Below are positions 11,066-21,971 of a DNA stretch of 64,000 bases, piece by piece. The DNA comes from Sinotaia quadrata. Taxonomy: Eukaryota; Mollusca; Gastropoda; Architaenioglossa; Viviparidae. Position 1 is the first letter of the stretch. Each line of letters starts with the position of its first letter. The notes under the pieces are model-generated. The model did not search any database and had not been told where the DNA came from. It was given only the letters and a program-made list of their open reading frames with translations. Location of the stretch: NCBI GenBank assembly GCA_028829895.1, contig CM054181.1:7118001-7182000 (forward strand), written 5' to 3'. Position numbers and translations under genes: made by a program.

Positions 11066-11870
11066 CAGATATTGAAGTGTTGTAATGAAGATAGATTGAA
11101 GTGTTGTAATGAGGACAGAGATTGAAGTGTTGTAATGAAGACAGATTGAAGTGTTGTAATGAAGACAGACTGAAGGGTTGTAATGAGGGCAGAGATTGAA
11201 GTGTTGTAATGAAGACAGATTGAAGTGTTGTAATGAAGACAGACTGAAGTGTTGTAATGAGGACTGAGATTGAAGTGTTGTAATGAGGACAGAGATTGAA
11301 GTGTTGTAATGAAGACAGATTGAAGTGTTGTAATGAAGACAGACTGAAGTGTTGTAATGAGGACTGAGATTGAAGTGTTGTAATGAGGGCAGAGATTGAA
11401 GTGTTGTAATGAAGACAGACTGAAGGGTTGTAATGAGGGCAGAGATTGAAGTGTTGTAATGAAGACAGATTGAAGTCTTGTAATGAAGACAGACTGAAGT
11501 GTTGTAATGAGGACTGAGATTGAAGTGTTGTAATGAGGACAGAGATTGAAGTGTTGTAATGAAGACAGATTGAAGTGTTGTAGTGAAGACAGACTGAAGT
11601 GTTGTAATGAGGACAGAGACTGAAGTGTTGTAATGAGGGCAGAGATTGAAGTGTTGTAATGAAGACAGAGATTGAAGTGTTGTAATGAAGACAGACTGAA
11701 GGGTTGTAATGAGGGCAGAGATTGAAGTGTTGTAAAGAGGACAGAGATTGAAGTGTTGAATGAAGACAGATTGAAGTGTTGTAATGAGGACAGAGATTGA
11801 AGTGTTTTAATGATGACTGAAGTGTTGTAATGAAGACTGAAGTGTTGCAATGAAGACAGAAGTGTTGTAA
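11066..11870. repeat. 24/26-bp minisatellite with higher-order order, about 31 copies
   Basis: Core TTGAAGTGTTGTAATGAAGA. Units differ in the linker (AGATT, AGACT, AGAGATT, TGAGATT) and in GAAGAC, GAGGAC or GAGGGC. The same string of four to five variants recurs (for example from about 11225, 11345 and 11505), so it is a higher-order repeat. The unit has no stop codon in two minus-strand frames, so open frames of about 300 codons appear there. They are not genes. Confidence 0.95.
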
Positions 11871-12210
11871 TGAAGACGGACTGCGATGGAGAGCTGTTGT
11901 TGAGGCCCTTCGTTCCACGGGGAATCCAAGGAGATAAGTCAAGTAAGTCAATGAAGACGGAGATTGTAAGTGTTGTAATAAAGACAGACATATAGAGACT
12001 GAAATATTGGAATGAGGACCATTTTACAAGTGACAGAAGTATTTTAATGACGACTGTAAATATTAAAAGTCAGGGACGTTGTAATGACGACCGTAAATAT
12101 TAAAGAGTCAGGGGCGTTGTAATGACGACCGTAAATATTAAAGAGTCAGAGGTGTTGTAATGACGACTATTAATATAGAAGTTAGATATATTTAAAAGAC
12201 GGTCAAATAT
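11871..12210. repeat. diverged units of the same repeat family, period about 38
   Basis: After about 100 bp of mixed sequence (11880-11990), three or four units with core TTGTAATGACGACCGTAAAT run from about 12000 to 12170. The unit combines the GTTGTAATGA of the 24/26-bp array with the TGACGACC of the 35-bp array. Confidence 0.85.
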
Positions 12211-12614
12211 ACAGAGGTACAGACCATGAAGTTGTTTTTTTTTTTTTTAATAAAGACTATTTATTCAAGAAAGCTGAAATTTATAATTACGACCACTGGT
12301 AAATGGCAAGCTAGCAGTATAATAATGACCACCATGCTTAATGTCTCATGATAAACCAGCTCTCTTCACAGCAGCATAATTGTGTACTTCTGTTCCCCAG
12401 GCTCGCACTTACTCAAGACAGACATCTGTCGCTGAAAACAAAACCAACTTAATAAACAGCTTTCTGGTCGTTCATATGACACCGAGTTCAGAAAGCAAAA
12501 TATCAGAATAAGAATGAACTCCGCATTGGTTTAGTTTTATGTCTCGTCTACAATTTCAGCTACTGCTCATTTCCGAAATGAAAAATTACAACGCAAATGT
12601 GTGTAATTATAAGA
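12211..12614. other. single-copy stretch
   Basis: T run at about 12236-12248. No gene, RNA or transposon recognised. Confidence 0.5.
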
Positions 12615-12790
12615 ACTGTCCTCTGTTGTACAAATACGTTTAAAGTGATCAGAATTTGATAAAGTTTATAAAGAGCTGGCTATTGCTGTATAAATATGTT
12701 TAAAGTGATCAGAATTTGATAAAGTTTATAAAGAACTCGCCTGTGATGTATTAATACAAATACGTTTAAAGTGATGTGAATTTAATAATA
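12615..12790. repeat. 60-bp tandem repeat, 2.6 copies
   Basis: Core TTTAAAGTGATCAGAATTTG followed by ATAAAGTTTATAAAGA. The third copy is diverged. Confidence 0.9.
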
Positions 12791-12858
12791 AAACGTTTAA
12801 TAAAAGAAAATCATACTTGTGGTTGTGTCAATATAAACCGCCAGAAAGGATAAGCTAA

Positions 12859-12861
<3 letters not shown>

Positions 12862-12937
<76 letters not shown>
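12862..12937. repeat. (AC)n microsatellite
   Basis: Uninterrupted, 38 dinucleotides. Confidence 0.98.
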
Positions 12938-12938
<1 letters not shown>

Positions 12939-13706
12939 TCCCGCCAATCTATTTTCCCAAGGACATGTAAACATAATCTCGGCACAACGTCCATTTCTTA
13001 GCAGTGAATTCAGTGCAAGACTGATCAAGCCGCCATCTTGACTTTCTTCACAATGATCTTCACCGAAGACTTAAAACCAACAAACTGCATGAAATGGGCG
13101 TGGTTTCATGTGATAGGCGGCAACTCCATCGAGGCATTATTGACTAGTCAAGTTATGCCACTTTAGGTTGATAAAATATGACGAAGGAAAGGCAAGGTTT
13201 TCTCGTCCAAGCCATTATTAATCTGTGGCGAACCCACTTAACGCATGGTATAGAAATGACGCTAGCGTCTTGACTTCGCCCGTGACATAGTTAATTAGTC
13301 ATCACAATTATCCCCCTTAGCCTTGCGAATATAAAAAGGAAAGTGAAGGTAGTCATTCGATAAAGCCCGTATACAAGTCATCCATTTCTGAAGAGAAGAA
13401 TGAAAAATAAAAAAAAGCTATACTCGACCGAGCCATTATCGAGCTAGGTATGTTAGGCACTTTAGAGTTTGGAGATATTAAAAAAATAAAATAAAAATAG
13501 TTCTCTGATTCAGCAATTATTATGTTAAACAAGTTCTCACTTAGATTTTGAGTAGTAACAAATACCACAGCCAAAAATAGAGACGATTTGATTGAACATT
13601 AATTGTCAAGTTCACACACACACTTACTCACTCACACACACATACACGCACACTGCGGACTAACAAATAATAATAAAAGAAAAGTTATGTGCTAATTCTT
13701 AGTAAA
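12938..13706. other. single-copy stretch
   Basis: Contains GCCGCCATCTTG near 13030, a YY1-type motif, and short CA repeats near 13613-13652. No coding exon recognised. Confidence 0.45.
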
Positions 13707-13785
13707 GCTCTATGCAATCTCCAATTATTACACAAGGTCTTGATAGAAAAGATCTATGCAATCTCCAATTATTACATAAGGTCTA
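13707..13785. repeat. two-copy tandem duplication, about 43 bp
   Basis: CTATGCAATCTCCAATTATT occurs twice with matching flanks (ACA(C/T)AAGGTCT). Confidence 0.9.
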
Positions 13786-13839
13786 TTTATAATCTTGTAC
13801 ACACAACAAAATTAAGATGATGTAAGGAAGCAAAATGAT

Positions 13840-13984
13840 TTACTCCCCATGCAAAAGGACTATATATATATGAAAATAAATAACTGAATTCACATACAAA
13901 AAGACTATATATATGTAAATAAGTAACAGAATTGACATACAGAAGGACTATATATTTATGTAAATAAGTAACTGAATTCACGGA
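13840..13984. repeat. about 48-bp tandem repeat, 3 copies
   Basis: Core GTAAATAAGTAACTGAATTC preceded by GACTATATAT. Confidence 0.9.
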
Positions 13985-14169
13985 AAATGAAGTAAAATGA
14001 ATTTACAAAATAATGACCCTATGCTATCCTTGCTATAGAAAACGTGTGAAACTGAAGATCAACTAAACGGTAAGAAATCTTAATTCTCGTCAGGCTGCGG
14101 ATTTTGAGAAATACGTTACGTGACTATCGTGTATGACTATTCTGCTGACGGACATTCTAAGGGAGATAA

Positions 14170-14345
14170 TAGTACTGTGCTGAGGAATGGGGGGCTGAGG
14201 TAATTTGATGTGTCGAGCATATACTATGATGAGGAATGGGGGTCGAGGCAATTTGATGTGTAGGTCATACATTTTGCTGAAAAATGAGGTAACTTGTGTG
14301 TAGGGCATATACTATGATGAGGAATGGCGGTTGAGGCAACTTGAT
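14170..14345. repeat. about 45-bp degenerate repeat, 3-4 copies
   Basis: Blocks GATGAGGAATGGGGGTCGAG, CAATTTGATGTGTAG and CATACTATG recur in order with substitutions. Confidence 0.8.
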
Positions 14346-15308
14346 GCTTAGGGATGTCCAAAACCACTGACGCTGGGGAAAAAGGGGCGGGGCGGGGGCA
14401 AGAAGTGAACTGAACGCAGCATTATAATTCATTCGTGCGTTGGCCTTGACCCCAGGCGTTTCCACTAGCTCCCATCTGCAATGGCATGGCCTTGCGTTGC
14501 GAGTGACAACGTTCTTTCGATGGCTGAGCAGAAACAGATGGGGCGAGCTGCGAGGGCGCACGCACATCCGACTGCACTCGCTACGCACTGCAGTCAATTC
14601 TTGTAGCACTTCTTACGGAAAGAATGATGAAATCCCCTGAACTCTCCATTCAAGTCATTGTCATATGCGCCTTTCACGACTGAGTGACGCTAGCCGTGTG
14701 GCGTAAAACGAAATCGAGGCGAGTTGATTCAGTGTGGGCGCGCACGCTATGGCGAGGAAAGCTAGCTGTGTTCAGCGGACTGGCGTTCGCGTGTGAGGTG
14801 GAAGTCGACTTCTGTTTCTTCTTCGTGGTACGTATTGCAATACCGCCCCACCCACCCCCCGCCATCCCACCACTACCAAATCATCGATTCGTTAATGACC
14901 TTCTGCAGCTCTTTGGGACTTTATTTTTAGATTAATCAACCACAGTCGTCAGTGTAGAAAACATGATTAATTACATGAAATGAGATAATGCATTTATAAA
15001 ATTTGTAAAGTAACCCTACACTGGTTTCTTGCACAGCAGATCGTGTGTGTATGCGTGCGGGGTAAGATGAGAGGGGGGAAGCAGCTTTCAAAACCATATG
15101 CGGCCTAAATTGCACAAGAAAATATTTCCGTGTAAACAGTCCTCACATTTCAATGCAATAATTTACCGTGTAGTCCGTTTGGAGAAACTAATGTATTAAG
15201 GTGATAGATATGCCTCCGTTAGGTTCATTAAATCTGTATTGAGAATTCCCAGCGCAGGGCACTAGTGTATGTAGGACGCCATTTCCTTTATTCTCTTCAG
15301 ACTTTAAA
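14346..15308. other. CpG-richer single-copy stretch (14370-14850), then AT-rich
   Basis: From about 14370 to 14850 CpG is clearly more frequent than in the surrounding DNA, with GC-box-like GGGGCGGGGCGGGG near 14380. Short frames on both strands show no domain. It could be a small CpG island or an old insertion. No exon is supported. Confidence 0.35.
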
Positions 15309-15995
15309 AAAGAATATATTTTAGTGGGCCTAATTAAATTAACACTAAAAAGAAACATATTTTAGTGGGCCTAATTAAATTAGCTCTAAAAAGGAACATA
15401 TTTTAGTGGGCCTAATTAAATTAGCACTAAAAGGAACATATTTTAGTGGGCCTAATTAAATTAGCACTAAAAAGAAACATATTTTAGTGGGCCTAATTAA
15501 ATTAGCACTAAAAGGAACATATTTTAGTGGGCCTAATTAAATTAGCTCTAAAAAGTAACATATTTTTGTGGGCCTAATTAAATTAGCACTAAAAAGAAAC
15601 ATATTTTAGTGGGCCTAATTAAATTAACACTAAAAAGGAATATATTTTAGTGGGCCTAATTAAATTAGCACTATAAAGGAACATATTTTAGTGGGCCTAA
15701 TTAAATTAGCATAAAATGAATATATTTTTGTGGACCTAATTAAATTAGTTTAAAAAAGAATATATCTTAGTTGGCCTAATTAAATTAGCACTATAAAAGA
15801 ATATATTTATGGGCCTAATTAAATTAGCACATTTTAGTGTCCTAATTAAATTAGTGTAAAAAGAATATATTTTAGTTGGCCTAATTAAATTAACATAAAA
15901 TGAATTTATTTCAGTGGTCCTAATTAAATTAGCATAAAAAGAATATATTTTAGTGGGCCTAATGAAATTAGCATAAAAAGAATATATTTTATGTT
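15309..15995. repeat. 39-40-bp minisatellite, about 17 copies, TAATTA-rich
   Basis: Core TTAGTGGGCCTAATTAAATT then AGCACTAAAAAG. Copies to about 15670 are homogeneous and later ones carry indels. Each unit has the near-palindrome CTAATTAAATTAG, which contains homeodomain-type TAAT cores on both strands. Confidence 0.96.
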
Positions 15996-16280
15996 TTTTA
16001 ATTATGCTAATTAAAAACGTTACATTTAAGGATAGCTGTACTAAATTATTTTTACATTATACACAGATCATTACTTATATATTCTATGTGTAAAACTATA
16101 CACACATAAATTAGTGTGTAGTCATTATATCTTGGCGAGCTTTGTCGATTATATAAATAAGCACATACTCGAAAATGCATAGAGTATTTGCAATTTCTGC
16201 TTGTCAATTTTAATTTTGAGCAATCTTCAGTTACAAATCGACACGTCAGCTTTTCAAACATGAATGAAAACACGCCGAGT
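15996..16280. other. single-copy spacer
   Basis: AT-rich; nothing recognised. Confidence 0.5.
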
Positions 16281-16555
16281 CATCTTTAATTTCTATAAAT
16301 GAGCTGTCATTACCTACACTGAACATTCTGCACTTGGGTGAACTTGTGAGCATTGTTTCACTGTGAGTGAGCAAGTGAGCCATCTTTAATTTCTATAAAT
16401 GAGCTGTCATTACCTACACTGAACATTCTTCACTTGGGTGAACTTGTGAGCATTGTTTCACTGTGAGTGAGCAAGTGAGCCATCTTTAATTTCTATAAAT
16501 GAGCTGTAGTTACCTAAATGTGAACATGACTTATGTGAACTGGTGAGCAATTTTT
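16281..16555. repeat. 100-bp tandem repeat, 2.7 copies
   Basis: Units start exactly at 16281, 16381 and 16481, with core CATCTTTAATTTCTATAAAT. Copies 1 and 2 differ at about one base; copy 3 is diverged. Confidence 0.96.
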
Positions 16556-16800
16556 CATTAACTGACAAGATGTGAACTATCTTTAGTTATATGTGTATAA
16601 AAGAGAGTGTTATTTCATTAACTGACAAGATGTGAACTATCTTTAGTTATATCTGTTATTTCATTAACTGACAAGATGTAAACTGTCTTTAGTTATATGT
16701 GTTATTTCATTACTGACAAGATGTGAGCCATTTTCAATTATATGTATCTACGAGTGATACTATTTCATTAAGTGTGAAGATATGAGCCATTTTCAAATTA
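16555..16800. repeat. about 50-bp degenerate repeat, 4-5 copies
   Basis: Core TTTCATTAACTGACAAGATG, then GAACTATCTTTAGTTATAT. The spacing varies. Confidence 0.85.
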
Positions 16801-16862
16801 CCTTTACTATTAGTCAAATGACCTCTATTACTAGTCAAATGACCTCTACTACTAGTCAAAGC
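16801..16862. repeat. 19-bp tandem repeat, 3 copies
   Basis: Core CTATTACTAGTCAAATGAC. Confidence 0.9.
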
Positions 16863-16953
16863 ATTTATGAATGCTCTCTCCTGTTGTACGTTAGGAATTT
16901 ATGTCGTTAAAAAATCAAACACTTTGGTACAACTAGCGTGTTGAAAATCTCAG

Positions 16954-17105
16954 TATATGTTTTGCTTATTTTTGTAAGTAAATATCATACTGTTGCTGTT
17001 TTGTTATTGTCACTAATAAGTACTGTGACTATGTTTTGCTTATTTTTGTAAGTAAATATCATACTATTGCTGTTCTGTTATTGTCACTAATAAGTACTGT
17101 GATTA
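16954..17105. repeat. about 74-bp duplication, 2 copies
   Basis: TATGTTTTGCTTATTTTTGT through TCACTAATAAGTACTGTGA occurs twice, almost unchanged. Confidence 0.95.
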
Positions 17106-17419
17106 TATCGTAAATTTGAATTAAAAAGTCATGTATTCTGTGCCCTTTGTTAGTACAGTATGTATTAAGTAAAATGGTTTGAAAGATTTAAGATTAGCTA
17201 TAAAAAAATTTAGTGATTTAAATTTAATAGCTTAACAGACGTACGTACAGAAAACGTACGGGCACCATAAACGGTAGCCGGTTGTTGCTCCTTCGGTTCA
17301 ATCTGACCCATCTGTGCTCAAATCAGCAACCCGTGATTACCACTGCTACTACACACATAAATATTTTGTATTCCTTCACCAAACAATAACATATTTTTGT
17401 TTGTTGTTATTTTGTTTCC

Positions 17420-17460
<41 letters not shown>

Positions 17461-18269
17461 GAATACAAACATATTTTGTTTGTTAGTTTGTTTTCTATTA
17501 ATTTTAAATATGACGCTTCAATGGCGTAGTTTTTTCTTTTTTGTACAGTACGTCATTTCGAATATAGTGTTTATCTTAGCACTATAATATTGCTGCGGCA
17601 GTGACTCTACAGTGAACTACTTTTCCCTTTGCTCGTACATGTCCTGTCGAAAATAGTTTTATTGTTTGACTTCGTTAATCACATGAGCAAGCTGTCGCCA
17701 GGACTGAACAACAACCATCTCAAGTATTTCAATCTGACAGTGGGAAAACAAAATTCAAGCCGTAACTCTACAATATCAAACATTACAGATCAGTCAGTGC
17801 AAGAGTAATCGACACTTTCACATACATTTACTAACGGTGTTTAAAATGCATCTTAAAATATCTCGAGTAGGTGGGTGTAGGTGAAGAAGTGGGGGGGGAC
17901 AACAAAAAAAAACAACGATAAAAATGAAACTAACAAAACGTGGCAAATCTGTTCAGTGACCTGGTCTTGTTAACGATCCTCTTTAAACCGCCATATTTGG
18001 CTTCAGATACACAGTCGAACTCATGGGTCCACAAATCATTTACAAGAGGAAGTAACGCAAGTTTCGACAGACCGCAAAAGTAATTATGCCGGGTATTAAG
18101 CAAATTATATGTAGTTGCAAATCAACGCTGTACGTAAAGGCACAGTCCTTGGTGCTGTTATTTGGTTACGTTTTTCTCTGTGACGTCAGTGTCACGAGAA
18201 GTGACGTTTAGTGACAAGATGACTCCCGCAACCAACTTTTTAGCAGTGGAAAACTTCAGCTTGCAGGCT
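17106..18269. other. single-copy stretch with one AC run and a CRE
   Basis: Holds a (AC)n run at 17424-17460 and a full palindromic TGACGTCA at 18181-18188. No gene recognised. Confidence 0.5.
17424..17460. repeat. (AC)n microsatellite
   Basis: About 18 uninterrupted dinucleotides. Confidence 0.97.
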
Positions 18270-18400
18270 GTGATCGAGTTACTGTTTAATTAAAATGTTT
18301 CAAACAGTACGGTTATATGAGAGCAATCACTGTTTAATTAAATAATATTAAACTCTGTATACAACAGAGCAATGGCTGTTTAATTAAACAATATTACACA
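18270..18400. repeat. about 56-bp degenerate repeat, 3 copies
   Basis: Core ACTGTTTAATTAAA(A/T)AATATT with GAGCAAT(C/G)GCTG between copies. Confidence 0.8.
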
Positions 18401-18719
18401 GTACTTTCATGTCTAGACACTGAGTCTAATTATGTTGCACTACGACCGCTCCTTTCCCTCCTCCTCCCCTCCCACAACCACTCCCACGTTCACTGCATCT
18501 CGGTAAATATTAACTTTGGCAGCCTCACTTCTGCTTTTGTAAGTGAAAGAGCCGAGAGCAAGTGTGGTAAATTGATACATCGAGTAGACTCACTGTCCAC
18601 AGGTAAGAGAAAGAAGGTGGGAGGGGAGAAACGAAACGTTAATTTATCTCCCAATAAAAGACACGTGTCAAAGCGACCCTACGTCCAGCAAAGGAGGATT
18701 ACCCTGTCATCAAAGGAAC
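18401..18719. other. single-copy stretch
   Basis: Pyrimidine-rich near 18450-18475. The open frame from 18572 runs into the SINE and shows no domain. Confidence 0.5.
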
Positions 18720-19020
18720 AAGCGGTGGAGCAGAGGGTTAGACACTCGTTTGCTTCTCGCTCCAAAGTGATCGGGATTGGATCCCTGCTCGGGTGATAAA
18801 TCTACGGGTGACCCATAACCGTTTCTTAACTGAAGGTGGTTTATTTATGGTCTAGTCTGCAGGCTGGAATGATAAATATGGTGCCGTGTGCTACAGGCCA
18901 TGCGATCTAAAGATCCATTGACAGTTAAAGAATCGTTGGGAAAATGGTGGTCTGTTGTCCTGGCAGGATTTTTGCCACCTGGAGAATCAACTCAGACCTT
19001 CATGCTTCTCACCTATGACA
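18720..19020 (+). mobile_element. tRNA-derived SINE, copy 2
   Basis: A-box-like GTGGAGCAGAGGGTTAGACA is followed about 35 bp later by B-box-like GGGATTGGATCCC. Then come GGGTGACCCATAACCGTTTC and TTAACTGAAGGTGGTTTAT, which match the copy at 3487 in order. The 3' part contains GTTGTCCTGGCAGGATTTTT, not seen in copy 1. It is followed directly by a 60-bp tandem repeat. Confidence 0.7.
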
Positions 19021-19027
19021 CCCTTCG

Positions 19028-19265
19028 AGAACATAGATTTCTCCTTTAACACGTCTTCAGAAATTACGAAAGTTAGACGCAGTTTTTAGAACATAGATCT
19101 CTCCTTTAACACGTCTTCAGAAATTACGAAAGTTAGACGCAGTTTTTAGAACATAGATCTCTCCTTTAACACGTCGTCAGAAATTACGAAAGTTAGACGC
19201 AGTTTTTAGAACCTAGATCTCCGAACACGTCTTCAGAAACTACGAAAGTTAGAAGCAATTTTTAG
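19028..19265. repeat. 60-bp minisatellite, 4 copies
   Basis: Units start at 19028, 19088, 19148 and 19208, with core AGAACATAGATCTCTCCTTT. The last is shortened. Confidence 0.95.
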
Positions 19266-19700
19266 AACACACCTAAAAAGAAACCAAATACAACAACAAG
19301 AAAAGATCAATAACATACAAGTGAATCGATGTAATGCTGACATCATAATGATTGGGAATTTGAAGTGTGACGTGGGGAGGTAATTTTCTCTCTTATTAAA
19401 AAAACAAAAGCTGTGTAGAGATGCAGTTATCTTCTTACATTAATCCTTTCATTTCGATTTCATTTTATTTTTGTCTGTTTATATCTCGGCCATGCCAAGA
19501 CATGGCGGAATTTAATTTCGACTTGCTCTGACTTTTGTATTGTAACCAAAGCCGGCTGTTTGTCAAGTAGATATGGTAAATATAATACAGCAGATATCAA
19601 TTTCATTTGTATTTTCAAGCAGTCTCAAATAGATAATTTATGACACCCCATGTTGAAATCGATGTTAGACTCGATCATATTACACTCCCTTTGGTCTATG
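19266..19700. other. single-copy AT-rich stretch
   Basis: Nothing recognised. Confidence 0.5.
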
Positions 19701-19865
19701 CACAGTAAACTCCCTTAGGATTAGACATTAAACTTCCCTAAGTCAGCATACAGTAAACTCCCTTAGGATTAAACATATTAAACTTCCCTAAGTCAGCATA
19801 CAGTAAACTCCCTTAGGATTAGATAAATTAAACTTCCCTTAAGTCAGCATACAGTAAACTCCATT
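19701..19865. repeat. 50-bp minisatellite, 3.3 copies
   Basis: Core CAGTAAACTCCCTTAGGATT, then AAACTTCCCTAAGTCAGCAT. Confidence 0.93.
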
Positions 19866-20178
19866 AGTTCTGAGTATCTCAAGGCCATTATTGTAATTTA
19901 CTGTGTTAAACTTTGCTAAAAATTTTGTTTTTTAATTTTAAAAAATGCAAGCAGGTTTACTTTTGTTTATTTCTTTTTTTAAATAAAGATAACTACTTCT
20001 ATACTCGATCTTCAGTTGCTAAGATTAATTAATATTAGCTTGACTTTACTTATCCGTACCAAATGTTTAGAAATTGCCAACAAATGAGGGTTATCGGTCT
20101 TGTCACATGTATGCGATCGATGCGCCATCTAGTTTAAAGTGATTCGGAAAAGAAAATCCCCAATCTTCCAACACTCGA
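19866..20178. other. single-copy AT-rich stretch
   Basis: Nothing recognised. Confidence 0.5.
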
Positions 20179-20310
20179 GTTTCTTTCTTTTCTTCTTCTT
20201 TTTGTTGTGGTAAATCTTCATCACTCCCTAACCACAAAGACAGCGTTTCTTTCTTTTCTTCTTCTTTTTGTTGTGGTAAATCTTCATCACTCCCTAACCA
20301 CAAAGATAGC
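20179..20310. repeat. 66-bp duplication, 2 copies
   Basis: GTTTCTTTCTTTTCTTCTTC begins at 20179 and at 20245, and the copies are essentially identical. The period is a multiple of 3, which gives a repetitive minus-strand open frame of no significance. Confidence 0.96.
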
Positions 20311-20325
20311 GTTTCGTTGGCAAAT

Positions 20326-20621
20326 CAATAACACGATGCCGGCATTTATAGCCAGCACCCGACAGAAGTGACCGTACTCTAAAAACAGGTCCAGCGGTAT
20401 CACTGCAAGGAGTCTGATGGCATTTCGCATTGCGCTTGCGTAACACAATGCCGACAGTTATTGTCGTCACCAGATCACAGTATATTTTGCAGTCGGCGTA
20501 AACTAAGCGCTGACAGGTCTACCAGTGTCACCACAAGGAGCATAGCATTTCGCATTGCAGCTGCGCAACATTATACCGACATTTACTGTCACTTCATCCG
20601 TTGAGTTAAAGAGATAATGTG

Positions 20622-20678
<57 letters not shown>

Positions 20679-20910
20679 TGCGTGCATGCGTGCGTGCGTG
20701 CAATGCATGCTGCAATCGACACCAATCAGAGAGGCAGAGAAACATACATCAATGTCACTGAAGGAAGCCTGATATCATTTCACTTTGCGATTGTGCAACA
20801 CAAGGCCGACAGTTATTGTTGCCATCAGATGAGTTCTGCAGTCGACCGAAAATCAAGAGGTAAGGGCAGATTCATCAGTGTCAGCGCCACAGAGCGCGGT
20901 CAAGATCTCA
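20326..20910. repeat. diverged repeat of about 120 bp, 4 copies
   Basis: Anchor AACACAATGCCGACAGTTAT-like blocks lie near 20329, 20441, 20567 and 20798. Each is followed in order by a CAGTCG-type block, a TCACTG/TCACCACAAGGAG-type block and a CATTTCGCATTGC-type block. Copies are perhaps 65-80% alike by eye. The third is split by a TG microsatellite. Confidence 0.75.
20625..20700. repeat. (TG)n microsatellite inside the diverged repeat
   Basis: About 27 TG, then GTGCATGCGTGCGTGCGTG. It lies between the two halves of the third copy of the repeat at 20326-20910. Confidence 0.95.
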
Positions 20911-21882
20911 AGGTTAAGCCCCGGATGTCCTCCTGAATAGAAACTGTCTTTAGTATCAACCACACTGGAAAAGTTGTAAGGTAACATCGTGACGTAAGAG
21001 ACAAACGTCAGAGGCCGATTTGCATACGGCAGGAAAAATGTCATCGCTAGGTGGAGCTCGATTTAAACGCATGCGCACGCACTTTCTTGGATCCGTATCC
21101 AGTGTGTGGGTGTTTAGTGACTGTAGGCCAACCACGATGGGCGATGAGAAGAGAGGGGGTGTCAATGTACATCAGTGGTCTACATATTAGTACTGGAAAC
21201 CAGATGGGGGGGAAGAAATGATGAAATTGGGGGGAGGGAATGAAATAAAATAAAAATTACGCAAAATGAGTCATTCGCTTAAGGTACGCAGTCACCTTTT
21301 CATAATAAATCCCGAACCTTCGCCATTAGTGTTGTATTTCACATAAACGGCTTCCCTTACGGGAATTCCTAGCAGGTAATACTTTAGAGAAACAAGACTA
21401 TTGGTGCCACTGATACGCCCAGTTGGTGATTACTTTACAAGTCACCCCCACCACCACTCTCCTTCTGCGTCTGTTCGACAAATTTCCAGCAAACAAAGTT
21501 GCACAAATTGAGAAAATCATGCGATCTAGACCGTTGGGCGAGGCTTGGGAGTACTGTGGAACTCGATACTTAACGCAGAAAAGCCACACTTGAACGTAAT
21601 GGCAGCGCAAAAAAAAAAAAAAAAAAAAAAAAAAATAGACAAACATCAAATGACATGGTCTGTTTTTGCACGACTGACACTATCTATAGGTGACTCGCTT
21701 CACTTCAAAAGGCTGGCTAGGCAATGCATTAAAGTCTCGAATTTCAGGGAAGACTGCTAGCGCCATGCTCTCGACAGACAGCACACTATTGCATGACATT
21801 GCTTCAAAAGGAGATTTTCTATTTGCGCTATCGTGTTTCCCTATTTTGTTTCATGTCAAAGACGACAATTTGGAGGGATTTC

Positions 21883-21883
<1 letters not shown>
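20911..21883. other. single-copy stretch with poly-A
   Basis: Contains ATTTGCAT (octamer, near 21018) and GCATGCGCA (NRF1-like, near 21068) close together, and a poly-A run of about 28 at 21609-21636. That run could be a retroposon tail, but no body was recognised upstream. No exon recognised. Confidence 0.4.
21609..21636. repeat. poly-A tract
   Basis: About 28 uninterrupted A. Confidence 0.95.
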
Positions 21884-21949
<66 letters not shown>

Positions 21950-21971
21950 CGTGCGTGCTTGCGTGCGTGTG
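21884..21971. repeat. (TG)n microsatellite with GCGT tail
   Basis: About 31 TG followed by GCGTGCGTGCGTGCTTGCGT. Confidence 0.97.

Noticed and set aside
11020..11991. Minus-strand open frames of 323 and 296 codons
   Set aside because: They coincide with the 24/26-bp array, overlap each other in two frames and show only the repeat's own translation. Absence of stops in the unit explains them.
13353..13574. 73-codon minus-strand frame
   Set aside because: Composition follows AT-rich DNA and no domain, acceptor or donor supports it.
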